A DNA stretch of 64,000 nt from Oscillospiraceae bacterium (GCA_029983685.1 JASBZA010000001.1:124001-188000), one strand, 5' to 3'. Shown: positions 27,150 to 34,654, counted from the stretch's first letter. The notes: generated by a model from the letters alone, not told the origin. Numbers and translations are program-made.

Positions 27150-28297
27150 ATGAAAGATACGAAGAATAAGAAAAAACAAATGGAAAGTGATGATGTGTTT
27201 GGGTGTGCTTGCTTGTGTTTTTCTTGTTTCCTTTCAAAGTTTTGCTTATTTTGATTCCAGTAAAACAGAGGAGAAAGACGAGAAATGGGCAGAAACCCCG
27301 GTAGAAATTTATGAAATACCTTTGGAACGATATGTCTATCCTTATGGTCCGGAATCTCCGGGGTGGGAAGAAAAAAGCATGGCCGAAAAATATGCTTTTT
27401 ATAAGATTCCTGCTGGAACGCTTGAAGCGATGTCAGATATTGCACTCATTCAGGCCATGATTGATTATCCCTTTATGTCTGAAATTGAAATGCTTTCAGT
27501 TTCTCCGGATCAAATGGATGAAGAGACCAAAAATTTCTTGAGAGAATATATGGCAGGCAAATCCTCAGCCTATCAAGAACTTTTACGGAGAAACACTTTT
27601 GACACTGCTTTACGTCAGGCGATTCCGGATAGGAGGGTCGATTGGCTTCCTGCTAACTTTGAAAGAGATAGAGACCGGGGAGCGCTTAGGTTCGATAGTG
27701 TGGGAAATGAAGATATTTTATTTGGTTCCTTTGTAAAAGTGTTTTCCTCAGAAACAGAGCTTGCGACAAATCTCCAAATGTTACAAGAGCGAGCGTCACA
27801 AGCGTTACATTCTACTGAAACTTATGTAAAAACTCCAAGAGGTAGTTCCGTAAAAAGCGTACATAAGAAATGATACAAAAAGTCTCTCTGCTAGAATACA
27901 AAATGCAAAAGACACAGCGGCTCAATACGGGGTAACCTATATTGGACCTGCAACAGAAAAGTATAATTGCCATTCATATGCTTGGTATGACCAATCAACA
28001 TCTAATAATTATTGGATAAACAATCCATATCCCTTTGTGGAGGACGGAAGCTACTACTTAAAATGGACTGGTTCAATGTCAAGTCATACCAATGAAGCAT
28101 CGGACAGAATTGGGGGACGAGTCGTCTTCTACGGTAACTTTGATGCTATCAATTCTCATAGTGCATATATTAGCTCACATGGTTTGGTGAGTCCTGTGAC
28201 TTCTATAGCTGTTGCAGATATAGTTGTCTCAAAATGGGGTTCGAATGGGCTCTTTAAGCATCCTGTCGGTGTTGTTCCCGATATATTTACAAGCTAG
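27150..28297 (+). pseudogene. Secreted papain/CHAP-like amidase-type protein, broken by two frameshifts
   Basis: An ATG with AAAGGAGG directly upstream reads into a stop after about 33 codons. Dropping one A from ATGAAAG moves translation into the frame that encodes a good signal peptide (basic KIRRIRKNKWK, then a hydrophobic stretch ending SFA) and about 220 further residues. That frame ends at TGA 27871. Dropping one A from GAAATGA there continues into a third stretch that runs to TAG at 28297. This C-terminal part has YNCHSYAWY (candidate catalytic Cys), a Trp/Asn-rich segment, SHSAYISSHG (candidate His) and VVSKWGSNGLFKH, resembling small secreted cysteine amidases; I cannot name the family. 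Repaired length is about 380 residues. Either the gene is decaying or the two sites are sequence errors. Confidence 0.7.
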
Positions 28298-28345
28298 CGT
28301 AAAATCACTGATTGCGAGATTAATTACTCTTGGTGGTAAGAAGAT

Positions 28346-28400
28346 TTGCTCTGGGGAATGTGTTTTTGACTATTTCTTCAGAGCAATATATATTTTTCTT
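28346..28400 (+). terminator. Candidate terminator after the pseudogene
   Basis: TTGCTCTG (28346-28353) and CAGAGCAA (28379-28386) are perfectly complementary. The loop is 25 nt, and the T-rich TATATATTTTTCTT follows. Confidence 0.5.
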
Positions 28401-28761
28401 CTAACATAGCGTATCGCTTTAACATTTTTGTTAAATTTTCTAATACAATCAAAATAAAAGGTCCTAAACATACCGATATTTTCTATAAAATTTTCCAAAC
28501 CTCAAACCACAAATCCAATCCCCAAACACAATATAATGTTACAAAAAGATTACTGACATTAATCTGCAATAATAAGCGCGAAGCTTCTGAGACTGGTTGT
28601 GTCCATAATAGGCGGAATAAATTTCAGGAAGACAAAGATCGTTGTCCATACAAGATAGACCGGTGTCCGTGAGAAAAACCTATCTGCCCGCGAGGAAAAT
28701 ACAGCTAATCACAGCCTAGGGACAGGCGTCCTTGCCGGACGAAACAAGTCCTAATAAGCTA

Positions 28762-28781
28762 TGTGGATAAGTTGTGGATTG
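28762..28781 (-). promoter_or_regulatory. Paired DnaA-box sequences, copy 1
   Basis: TGTGGATAA at 28762-28770 is the exact complement of the DnaA box TTATCCACA. A second, 7-of-9 copy (TGTGGATTG) starts 11 bp later at 28773, in the same orientation and about one helical turn away. Confidence 0.6.
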
Positions 28782-28814
28782 TTTTAGCCTCTTCCGGACT
28801 GTTTACCTCTACTT

Positions 28815-28844
28815 ACATGAACAAAACTATTATTTTGTTCATGT
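28815..28844. repeat. 12-bp perfect inverted repeat abutting DnaA box
   Basis: ACATGAACAAAA (28815-28826), loop CTATTA, TTTTGTTCATGT (28833-28844). The last three bases of the right arm are the first three bases of the DnaA-box sequence at 28842. No T-run follows as expected of a terminator on the plus strand. Confidence 0.75.
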
Positions 28845-28861
28845 GGATAAATTGTGGAAAG
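28842..28861 (-). promoter_or_regulatory. Paired DnaA-box sequences, copy 2
   Basis: TGTGGATAA at 28842-28850, again a perfect DnaA box on the minus strand, with a 7-of-9 copy (TGTGGAAAG) 11 bp later at 28853. The pair repeats copy 1 at a distance of exactly 80 bp. Confidence 0.6.
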
Positions 28862-28915
28862 GAGACCACAGTAGGCCTCCTCTTTCAACAGATTATTAAA
28901 ATAAGTATGGAAATC

Positions 28916-30007
28916 TTATCTGGCTTGAATCCAACCCAGTTTATACAAAAGTTCAGCGGTTAAGACTGCACCACCGGCAGCGCCTCTCAAGGTATTATGA
29001 GACAGACAAGCAAATTTATAATCTAAAATAGAATCTTCTCTGAGGCGTGAAATCTGAATGGCCATACCTTTATCAAGGTTGGCGTCGTATTTGGCCTGCG
29101 GATGGCTTTGATCTTCCAAATAATGAATAAAGTGTTCCGGTGCCTGCGGTAACTTATACTGCTGCGGCAAACCTTCATAGTTGGCCCATGCCTCAAGAAT
29201 CTCTTCTTTAGATGGTTTATTTTTAAACTTAACGGTTACAGATGCGGTATGTCCTTCCTGAACGCCTACTCTGAAGCAGTGTGCCGATATAGCAGGTTTC
29301 TCAGAGGCCACTATACCGTCTTCTGTGATCTGTCCCCAGATTTTGTGCGGTTCCTGTTCACTTTTATCTTCTTCGCCGCCTATATAAGGAATGACATTAT
29401 CTCTGGCTTCCGGCCAGCTTTCAAAGGTCTTGCCTGCACCCGAGATAGCCTGATAGGTTGATACGAAAACCACTTCAGGTTCCCACTTCTTCAGTGCATG
29501 TAAGGCCGGTACATAGGATTGGATGGAACAGTTGGGTTTACAGACAATGAAGCCCGTATCGGTGCCCAGGCGTTTTCTTTGCTGTTCAATCATGTCGAAG
29601 TGCTCGGGGTTTATTTCCGGAATAACCATAGGGACATCCGGTTTCAGACGGTTCGCCGAGTTATTGGATACCACGCCCAAGCCTTCTTTGGCCAAAGCTT
29701 CTTCTAAAGCAACAATGGCATCTTTTTCCATATTAACCGCGCAGAAACAAAAATCCAAATCCCGGGCAAAAGTCGGAACATCTTCTGCGTTTAATCGATC
29801 TAAAATTATCTTAGAAGTTTTTTCATTTAATTTAAGAAAATCATGTTGCTTGTTTTGCAACGCCTCTCCGTAAGCCTTACCGGCGGATCTTTCGGAGGCA
29901 GCCAATTTTCTAATTTCGAAGTAAGGATGATCTTGTAACAAAGATACGAAGCGTTGTCCGACGTAGCCGGTTGCTCCGATTATGCCAACTTGTAACTTCT
30001 TACTCAT
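28916..30007 (-). CDS. asd: Aspartate-semialdehyde dehydrogenase
   Basis: Reduces aspartyl phosphate to aspartate semialdehyde, the branch point to lysine/diaminopimelate, threonine and methionine. The 363 residues begin with the NADP-binding GIIGATGYVGQRFV; the catalytic cysteine is in CKPNCSIQ, and the C-terminal RVGVQEGHTASV and NTLRGAAGGAV blocks match the archaeal/fungal-like branch of the family rather than the classic Gram-negative one. It follows the DedA-like membrane protein gene by 12 bp and is probably transcribed with it. dapL, a later step toward lysine, is at 43136. Confidence 0.95.
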   Translation of the reverse strand: MSKKLQVGIIGATGYVGQRFVSLLQDHPYFEIRKLAASERSAGKAYGEALQNKQHDFLKLNEKTSKIILDRLNAEDVPTFARDLDFCFCAVNMEKDAIVALEEALAKEGLGVVSNNSANRLKPDVPMVIPEINPEHFDMIEQQRKRLGTDTGFIVCKPNCSIQSYVPALHALKKWEPEVVFVSTYQAISGAGKTFESWPEARDNVIPYIGGEEDKSEQEPHKIWGQITEDGIVASEKPAISAHCFRVGVQEGHTASVTVKFKNKPSKEEILEAWANYEGLPQQYKLPQAPEHFIHYLEDQSHPQAKYDANLDKGMAIQISRLREDSILDYKFACLSHNTLRGAAGGAVLTAELLYKLGWIQAR

Positions 30008-30019
30008 AAAACATCACTC

Positions 30020-30775
30020 CTATGCCACATTTTTTAGAAAGCCCAATACCTGCTGTAAGAGGTACGTTAGGCCCATGGAGTAAGCCAAAATAGAAGGCGG
30101 CTTACAAGTAAGGATTATAATAACAAATTGTTTGGCTGTCATGTGGGTCAAACCGGCTATATAACACAGGATGTCATCGGGGGCGACCGGAAGAAAAATA
30201 AGGATGGCAAAAATCTTAGTGAAGCTTTGGCCGGTACCTGTCCAGCCAATGTACTTATTGTAGCGCTTCTGCCCTATCATCATGCTGACCAGGGGTTTGC
30301 CGTAACGACGTGATAAGAAAAAGACTGCAATAGAACCTATGGCTATACCGACATAGTTATAGACAAATCCCCACAAAGGGCCAAAGAGAATGACACCGAC
30401 GGCCGTACTAATTCCGCCCGGTATGATAGGAATAATGACCTGAATAATTTGAATAATTGTAAAGACAACCGGTCCCCAGGGATAAAGACCGTCTACGAAG
30501 TTCTGCAGACTTTCCTGGCTCTTAAAAATGCCTTGCCTTTGGGCCCATACAACAAAAACCATCATGGCCACGATACCGACCACGGTAGAAATGTTGATGA
30601 TCCAATTAATGAGTTTGGACTCGCCTTTGAGATTCTGATCTTCCTCTGTCAGCTTGAGGTCTTCGGGAGCTTCTTGGCCTTCCGGATTCACCATGGACCG
30701 GACCAGATCTCTTCTCTCCTCTTTGTCCATTTTTCTGAGCACTTTGGGCTCTTGTTTTTTCTTGGTCTTTTTCAT
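30020..30775 (-). CDS. TVP38/TMEM64 (DedA-like) membrane protein
   Basis: 251 residues. A basic, charged N-terminal region of about 55 residues is followed by several membrane segments. The conserved core includes PIIPGGISTAVGVILFGPLWG and LSRRYGK, then the FLPVAPDDILCYIAGLTHM segment, typical of the SNARE-associated/VTT domain. Members are linked to lipid scrambling or transport; the role here is unknown. No Shine-Dalgarno sequence precedes the ATG. Instead an extended -10 box ends 7 nt before it, suggesting a leaderless mRNA. It heads a two-gene unit with asd. Confidence 0.85.
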   Translation of the reverse strand: MKKTKKKQEPKVLRKMDKEERRDLVRSMVNPEGQEAPEDLKLTEEDQNLKGESKLINWIINISTVVGIVAMMVFVVWAQRQGIFKSQESLQNFVDGLYPWGPVVFTIIQIIQVIIPIIPGGISTAVGVILFGPLWGFVYNYVGIAIGSIAVFFLSRRYGKPLVSMMIGQKRYNKYIGWTGTGQSFTKIFAILIFLPVAPDDILCYIAGLTHMTAKQFVIIILTCKPPSILAYSMGLTYLLQQVLGFLKNVA

Positions 30776-30782
30776 GATCTAT

Positions 30783-30810
30783 ATTTTACCAAAGTAAGAG
30801 GCCCGGTCAC
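30783..30810 (-). promoter_or_regulatory. Promoter giving a leaderless mRNA for the TVP38-like gene
   Basis: On the minus strand: GTGACC (30805-30810), a 16-bp spacer, then TAAAAT (30783-30788) preceded by TGG as an extended -10. Only 7 nt separate it from the ATG at 30775, so transcription should start at or next to the start codon. Confidence 0.5.
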
Positions 30811-30822
30811 CTAAAACTATCC

Positions 30823-30847
30823 ATTAATATGCTAATATAATATTAAT
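30823..30847 (+). promoter_or_regulatory. -10 box and overlapping inverted repeat before the Xer gene
   Basis: TATAAT at 30836-30841 lies 30 bp before the start. It sits between and within the perfect arms ATTAATAT (30823-30830) and ATATTAAT (30840-30847). No convincing -35 box is seen. The repeat could be an operator or only A/T-rich chance. Confidence 0.4.
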
Positions 30848-30871
30848 ATTTCAAGGAGAGGACGACTTTAG

Positions 30872-31921
30872 GTGCCGGATTCAATAGATATTCATACCTT
30901 TCCTATTCTGGAAGAGTACTTAGGTTATATGGAAGCTATTTTGGGGAGGTCTCCCCTTACGGTCAAAGAATACCGTTACGACCTCACCATGTTTTTTCGT
31001 TTTATGCGTCTTCATCGCAAGGAAATTGCCAAAGATGTAGAATTCGATCAGATTCCTATTCATACCATCCAAGCCGAATATCTCAAATCCATCACATTGA
31101 CGGATTTTTATGCCTTTTTATCCTGGCTTACCCGTGAAAGACAGGCTTCGGCCCAGACCAGAGCCAGGAAGGTTTCGAGCTTAAGGTCTTTCTTTAAATG
31201 GGCCGCTAATAAGAGGCAAATCATAGACTATGACCCGGCTTCCGAATTGGAAAGTCCCAAGATTCCCAAAAAACAGCCTCAATATCTGAGTTTAGAAGAA
31301 AGTAAGCGATTATTAAATCGGGTAAACAGCGAAGAAGACGAATTTGCCTCCAGAAACTATTGTATTTTAACCTTGTTCTTAAACTGCGGCCTGCGTTTGG
31401 CCGAATTAAACAGTATCGATGTAGATGATATTGATTTAGAGGCCAAAACCATGCGTGTCGTAGGCAAGGGCAATAAAGAGCGAACCATTTATTTGAATCA
31501 GGCTTGCATCAGTGCCATTGAAGCTTATTTGCCGGGTCGGCCCAAGAACGCTCCCGAGCAAAAGGCCCTTTTTATCAGCCGTCAAGGGAACCGTCTGGCC
31601 CGAACCTCTATTCAGCGGATGATACATAATTATTTGAAAAAAGCGGGGATTGACCCCACTAAGTATTCTACCCATAAGTTAAGACATACGGCTGCCACAC
31701 TTATGTATCAGTACGGTAATGTGGATATTCGTATGCTCCAACAGATTTTGGGCCATGAATCTGTAGCGACAACCGAAATTTATACGCACGTTGACCAAAG
31801 ACAACTCCACAAGGCAGTCGAAGCCAACCCTTTGGCTTCCGAAAGGCCTGATTTGTCACTTCAACACGGAGAGGAAGATTCTGAAGATTCCGGTAATTCG
31901 GAAGGTGCTCATTCAGAATAG
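30872..31921 (+). CDS. Tyrosine recombinase, XerC/XerD type
   Basis: 349 residues: an N-terminal SAM-like core-binding domain (about 1-105) and a C-terminal catalytic domain. The catalytic set is complete: Arg in NCGLRLAEL, Lys in GKGNKERT, His-x-x-Arg in HKLRHTA, His in LGHES and nucleophile Tyr in TEIYTHV. Xer proteins resolve chromosome dimers at dif, and integrases share the fold. No phage or transposon genes are near, so a housekeeping role is likelier. The gene starts with GTG after AAGGAGAGG. About 45 residues after the tyrosine form an unusual acidic Ser/Glu-rich tail. Confidence 0.86.
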   Translation: MPDSIDIHTFPILEEYLGYMEAILGRSPLTVKEYRYDLTMFFRFMRLHRKEIAKDVEFDQIPIHTIQAEYLKSITLTDFYAFLSWLTRERQASAQTRARKVSSLRSFFKWAANKRQIIDYDPASELESPKIPKKQPQYLSLEESKRLLNRVNSEEDEFASRNYCILTLFLNCGLRLAELNSIDVDDIDLEAKTMRVVGKGNKERTIYLNQACISAIEAYLPGRPKNAPEQKALFISRQGNRLARTSIQRMIHNYLKKAGIDPTKYSTHKLRHTAATLMYQYGNVDIRMLQQILGHESVATTEIYTHVDQRQLHKAVEANPLASERPDLSLQHGEEDSEDSGNSEGAHSE

Positions 31922-31928
31922 GCAAAGC

Positions 31929-32450
31929 CTAAAGGCCGAAAAGGTGCTTGATTTTCTGAATTTTATCAATCGGATTAATCTTATAAAAAATAATTAATAA
32001 GATAATGACCAGAAGAATCCACAGGCCCGTGTTTAGCAGCTGCTTATTGCGCTTCTCTTGTTGCCTTACCTGGTCGGCATAGGCCTTGTTGGCATAACCC
32101 TTTAATCGATAACGCTTAGCAGGCCCGGTTCTTTGTAACTTAGACAGGAAATTGGGCTTAGATGTACTGATAACCTCGGTAAAACGTGCCGGATTTTTTA
32201 TAACGTTTTCACCCTTAGAAGCTTTCTCGGAAGCTGCATTGGCGGTTATTTTAGGGTTCGAAGCTCTTGTGGAAGTTTTAGAAGATGGCACGGCTTTAGA
32301 ACCGGTATTGCCGAGTCTTACACGCCTGGTTTGCTCATTTGAATAGTTCGTAGCCTTAACCGGCCGGTCAGACTTAGCCTCGGCCTTAGGAGCGGGCTTC
32401 TGGTCCAGTAAGTTCTTAAAAACATCTGTTTTATCCTGTGTATCTGCCAA
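31929..32450 (-). CDS. Hypothetical basic protein with one C-terminal membrane segment
   Basis: 173 residues, no family recognised. Residues 1-115 are low-complexity, rich in Lys, Ser, Thr, Ala and Asn, and probably disordered. A basic stretch (about 105-140) precedes a single hydrophobic segment (LWILLVIILLIIFYKI) and a short basic end. That is the layout of a tail-anchored membrane protein with its bulk in the cytosol. The start is TTG with GAAGGG upstream; there is no in-frame ATG nearby. It lies between the Xer and lexA genes, divergent from lexA. Confidence 0.6.
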   Translation of the reverse strand: MADTQDKTDVFKNLLDQKPAPKAEAKSDRPVKATNYSNEQTRRVRLGNTGSKAVPSSKTSTRASNPKITANAASEKASKGENVIKNPARFTEVISTSKPNFLSKLQRTGPAKRYRLKGYANKAYADQVRQQEKRNKQLLNTGLWILLVIILLIIFYKINPIDKIQKIKHLFGL

Positions 32451-32538
32451 GGTCTTCTACCCTTCTTCTATAGTACTTCTTAGCTGTGAATTATAGAGAA
32501 AGCTTAAGACCGAGGCAAGTTTTGCAGGGAAATAATAA

Positions 32539-32552
32539 AGAACATATGTTTG
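32539..32552. promoter_or_regulatory. LexA-binding SOS box
   Basis: AGAACATATGTTTG matches the Gram-positive SOS box core GAAC-N4-GTTC except for the last position. It overlaps the -35 box of lexA. Confidence 0.75.
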
Positions 32553-32578
32553 CATTGGCCGCCTTATTCCGCTATACT
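32550..32578 (+). promoter_or_regulatory. lexA promoter
   Basis: TTGCAT (32550-32555), a 17-bp spacer and TATACT (32573-32578). LexA bound at the overlapping SOS box would shut its own gene off. Confidence 0.7.
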
Positions 32579-32608
32579 GACAACATAAAACATTCAAGGA
32601 GTCTTCCT

Positions 32609-33286
32609 ATGGTAGAGAACAAGAAACTTAGTAAACGTGAGCAAAATATGAAGCGCACCTTGGATTTTTTGGAAGATTTCATCCGTTCCGAGGGCTACTC
32701 CCCTTCTGTTAGAGATATTTGTAAGGCCCTGGATATTAAGTCAACTTCCACTGTCCACGGTTATCTGACCGACCTCCAGGAAGCAGGTCTTATTTCTTAT
32801 GCAGACGGCAAGAGACGTGCTATTTCCATAGTAGGTATGCTGGATGATGAGGTGGACGATCAGGATGATTTTTACGAGGATCATGTAAATCCGGATGATA
32901 TTATAGGCCTACCTTTAATCGGTCTGGTGACAGCCGGCAGGCCCATCCTAGCTCAAGAGAATGTGCAGTACACCATAGCCTTGGATGAGAAGCTCTTCCC
33001 GCCCGATAAGGACGGCAACTTTTTGCTGAAGGTTCGAGGTGACTCCATGATAGAAGTTGGCATCCTGGACGGTGATCTCTTGGTTGTAGAAGTCGCTCAG
33101 ACAGCTGATAACAACGACATCATTATTGCCCTTATCGGAGAAGAAGCAACGGTCAAACGTTTTTCCTACCTGGACGGCAGACCCTACCTCTTCCCCGAGA
33201 ACCCCTATTACGCGCCTATCCCCTTCGATACGGAAGAGTGCCGCATATTAGGTAAGGTTAAGGGCCTAATCAGGACCAGAGTTTAA
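32609..33286 (+). CDS. lexA: SOS repressor LexA
   Basis: Represses DNA-damage genes and cleaves itself when RecA is activated. The 225 residues have an N-terminal winged HTH (SPSVRDICKAL then KSTSTVHGYLTDLQEAGLI) and a C-terminal S24 peptidase domain. The Ala-Gly cleavage bond is in LVTAGRPI, the catalytic Ser in GDSMIEVGI and the Lys in ATVKRF. The start at 32609 is chosen because AAGGAG lies seven bases upstream and the longer in-frame start at 32486 lies upstream of the promoter and SOS box. It converges on hfq. Confidence 0.95.
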   Translation: MVENKKLSKREQNMKRTLDFLEDFIRSEGYSPSVRDICKALDIKSTSTVHGYLTDLQEAGLISYADGKRRAISIVGMLDDEVDDQDDFYEDHVNPDDIIGLPLIGLVTAGRPILAQENVQYTIALDEKLFPPDKDGNFLLKVRGDSMIEVGILDGDLLVVEVAQTADNNDIIIALIGEEATVKRFSYLDGRPYLFPENPYYAPIPFDTEECRILGKVKGLIRTRV

Positions 33287-33303
33287 GAGCTTGTCCTTTA
33301 TTT

Positions 33304-33657
33304 TTATTGATAGTGGCCGTAGTAACGTTCGGAACTATCCGAGACCAGATCATAGGGCGGTTCTCTATGCCCCAGGTCGATTTCAATAGGCCTTTCGGGG
33401 ATAATTCCCATGATTGATGCCTTGAAGAAGAGATATTGCTTGTCTTGGGCCAGGACCAGAACAGACCAATTATCATAGGCCAGGATTTGGCCGGACCTTA
33501 CACTTTCGTTTCTTAAGAATAAATCTACCTGGACCTCTTCTTCAATGAGGCGATTAAGAAACTCATCTTGCAGGCCCTTTCTTAGGCCCATATTGCGTTC
33601 TCTTTGCCTGACAAACTGCTTATTCAATCTTCTGCCTGTACCATAATAATTGCTCAT
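33304..33657 (-). CDS. hfq: RNA chaperone Hfq, variant with extensions
   Basis: Hfq forms a hexameric ring that helps small RNAs pair with mRNAs. The Sm1 motif is clear: GLQDEFLNRLIEEEVQVDLFL, then GQILAYDNWSVLVL. The Sm2 region reads FFKASIMGIIPERP, so the usual YKHAIS becomes FKASIM: Lys56 is kept but His57 is Ala and Ala58 is Ser (E. coli numbering). At 117 residues it is longer than usual, with about 28 extra N-terminal residues and a 20-residue tail. A shorter start at an internal ATG before GLQDEF is possible because the ribosome site for the long form is 11-12 bases away. Its place after miaA matches the conserved miaA-hfq order. Confidence 0.82.
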   Translation of the reverse strand: MSNYYGTGRRLNKQFVRQRERNMGLRKGLQDEFLNRLIEEEVQVDLFLRNESVRSGQILAYDNWSVLVLAQDKQYLFFKASIMGIIPERPIEIDLGHREPPYDLVSDSSERYYGHYQ

Positions 33658-33754
33658 CTGTTATTAACCTCTTCTTTCCTCTTACTTGATATGTATAGAG
33701 CATAGGCAAGGCATAAGCTTTAGGGAATTGGTTACAGGCGAAATTTCGGCCAAG

Positions 33755-34654
33755 TTAAAAATCTTTCACAAAATCCTCGAAATCCTCCGGTTTAATCCAG
33801 TGGATGTAATTTAGTTTTTTATACCAGGTTAGCTGACGCTTGGCATAACGCCTGGAATTTCTCTTGAGGAGCTCTACGGATTCTTCCAAAGCGGCCTTCT
33901 CTTCAAAATAGGGGAAAAATTCCTTGTAAGCGATAGCTTGAAGGCAGGTTGCATCTGCCGGTAGATCCATGTCGTAAACTTTTTTTGCTTCTTCTAAAAG
34001 GCCTTGCTCCATCATTAAATCGACGCGTCTATTAATCCTGTCATAAAGCACATCTCTGGGCCAATTCGGCGCATAGACCTCAAAAGTATAAGGCAAAAAT
34101 ATTCTTTGGCCGGCTTCGTCCCAATCGCTCTGACGCATACCGGTCGTATGGTAGATCTCCAGTGCCCTTATAATACGTTTGTGGTCGTTGGGGTGGAGTA
34201 CTTGAGCCCTGGGAAAGTCCACTTCTTCCAGGGCTTTCCAGAGGCTTTCCGGCCCCATATCAGCCAGAATTTTCTCTAATTCAGCCCGGTAGGCATGGTC
34301 GGTACTGTCCGGAATGTAATGGATGCCTTCCACTAAACTTGTCACATACTGCGGAGTGCCGCCGACGAATATTAATTTTTCCTCCCGGCTTTGGGATTCG
34401 TCGATGCATTTTTTTGCATCCTTCATATAGTCACGGACACTGTATTTTTCCGCAGGATTCTTAATATCTATTAGATAATGTGGGGCTATTTGCCTTTCTT
34501 CTAGTGTCGGTTTAGCCGTTCCTATATCCAGACCTTTATAAATCTGCATGGAATCGGCATTGACAATAGATGCACCGATTTTTTCGGCCAAAGCCAGGGC
34601 CAAGCCCGTTTTTCCGCTGCCCGTAGGGCCGCAAATTACAGTGATAGGCATCAA
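33755..34654 (-). CDS. miaA: tRNA dimethylallyltransferase
   Basis: Adds an isopentenyl group to A37 of tRNAs reading UNN codons; MiaB later methylthiolates the product. The 299 residues contain the P-loop ICGPTGSGKTGLA, then NADSMQIYKGLDIGTAKP, VGGTPQYV and the C-terminal RNSRRYAKRQLTW block. Its ATG overlaps the mutL stop by four bases. Confidence 0.96.
   Translation of the reverse strand: MMPITVICGPTGSGKTGLALALAEKIGASIVNADSMQIYKGLDIGTAKPTLEERQIAPHYLIDIKNPAEKYSVRDYMKDAKKCIDESQSREEKLIFVGGTPQYVTSLVEGIHYIPDSTDHAYRAELEKILADMGPESLWKALEEVDFPRAQVLHPNDHKRIIRALEIYHTTGMRQSDWDEAGQRIFLPYTFEVYAPNWPRDVLYDRINRRVDLMMEQGLLEEAKKVYDMDLPADATCLQAIAYKEFFPYFEEKAALEESVELLKRNSRRYAKRQLTWYKKLNYIHWIKPEDFEDFVKDF

Larger units (their letters stand above)
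28298..28915. other. 618-bp non-coding island at the strand switch
   Basis: No supportable gene is present. From left to right it holds: the candidate terminator at 28346; the inverted pair TTTAAC/GTTAAA (28418-28435); an A/T-rich stretch in which 28476-28537 contains no G on the plus strand; and a more G/C-rich stretch (28575-28745). The last has short complementary pairs that could fold as RNA: AGATAG 28653-28658 with CTATCT 28680-28685, and CGTCC 28727-28731 with GGACG 28737-28741. Two DnaA-box pairs and a 12-bp perfect hairpin then run up to asd. I do not recognise a known RNA family (not tmRNA, SRP RNA or RNase P RNA by their conserved cores). Confidence 0.6.

Noticed and set aside
28700..28915. 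Calling the DnaA-box region the chromosomal oriC
   Set aside because: No dnaA, dnaN, rpmH or gyrase genes are near, only two strong boxes are present, and flanking genes point toward it, not away from it. Kept as a finding, not as an origin.
28298..28915. A dif site for the nearby Xer recombinase
   Set aside because: No 28-bp sequence with recognisable XerC and XerD arms and a 6-bp centre was found.
28763..28963. 66-codon frame across the DnaA boxes
   Set aside because: It runs through the hairpin and into the end of asd, has no ribosome site and no sensible protein features.
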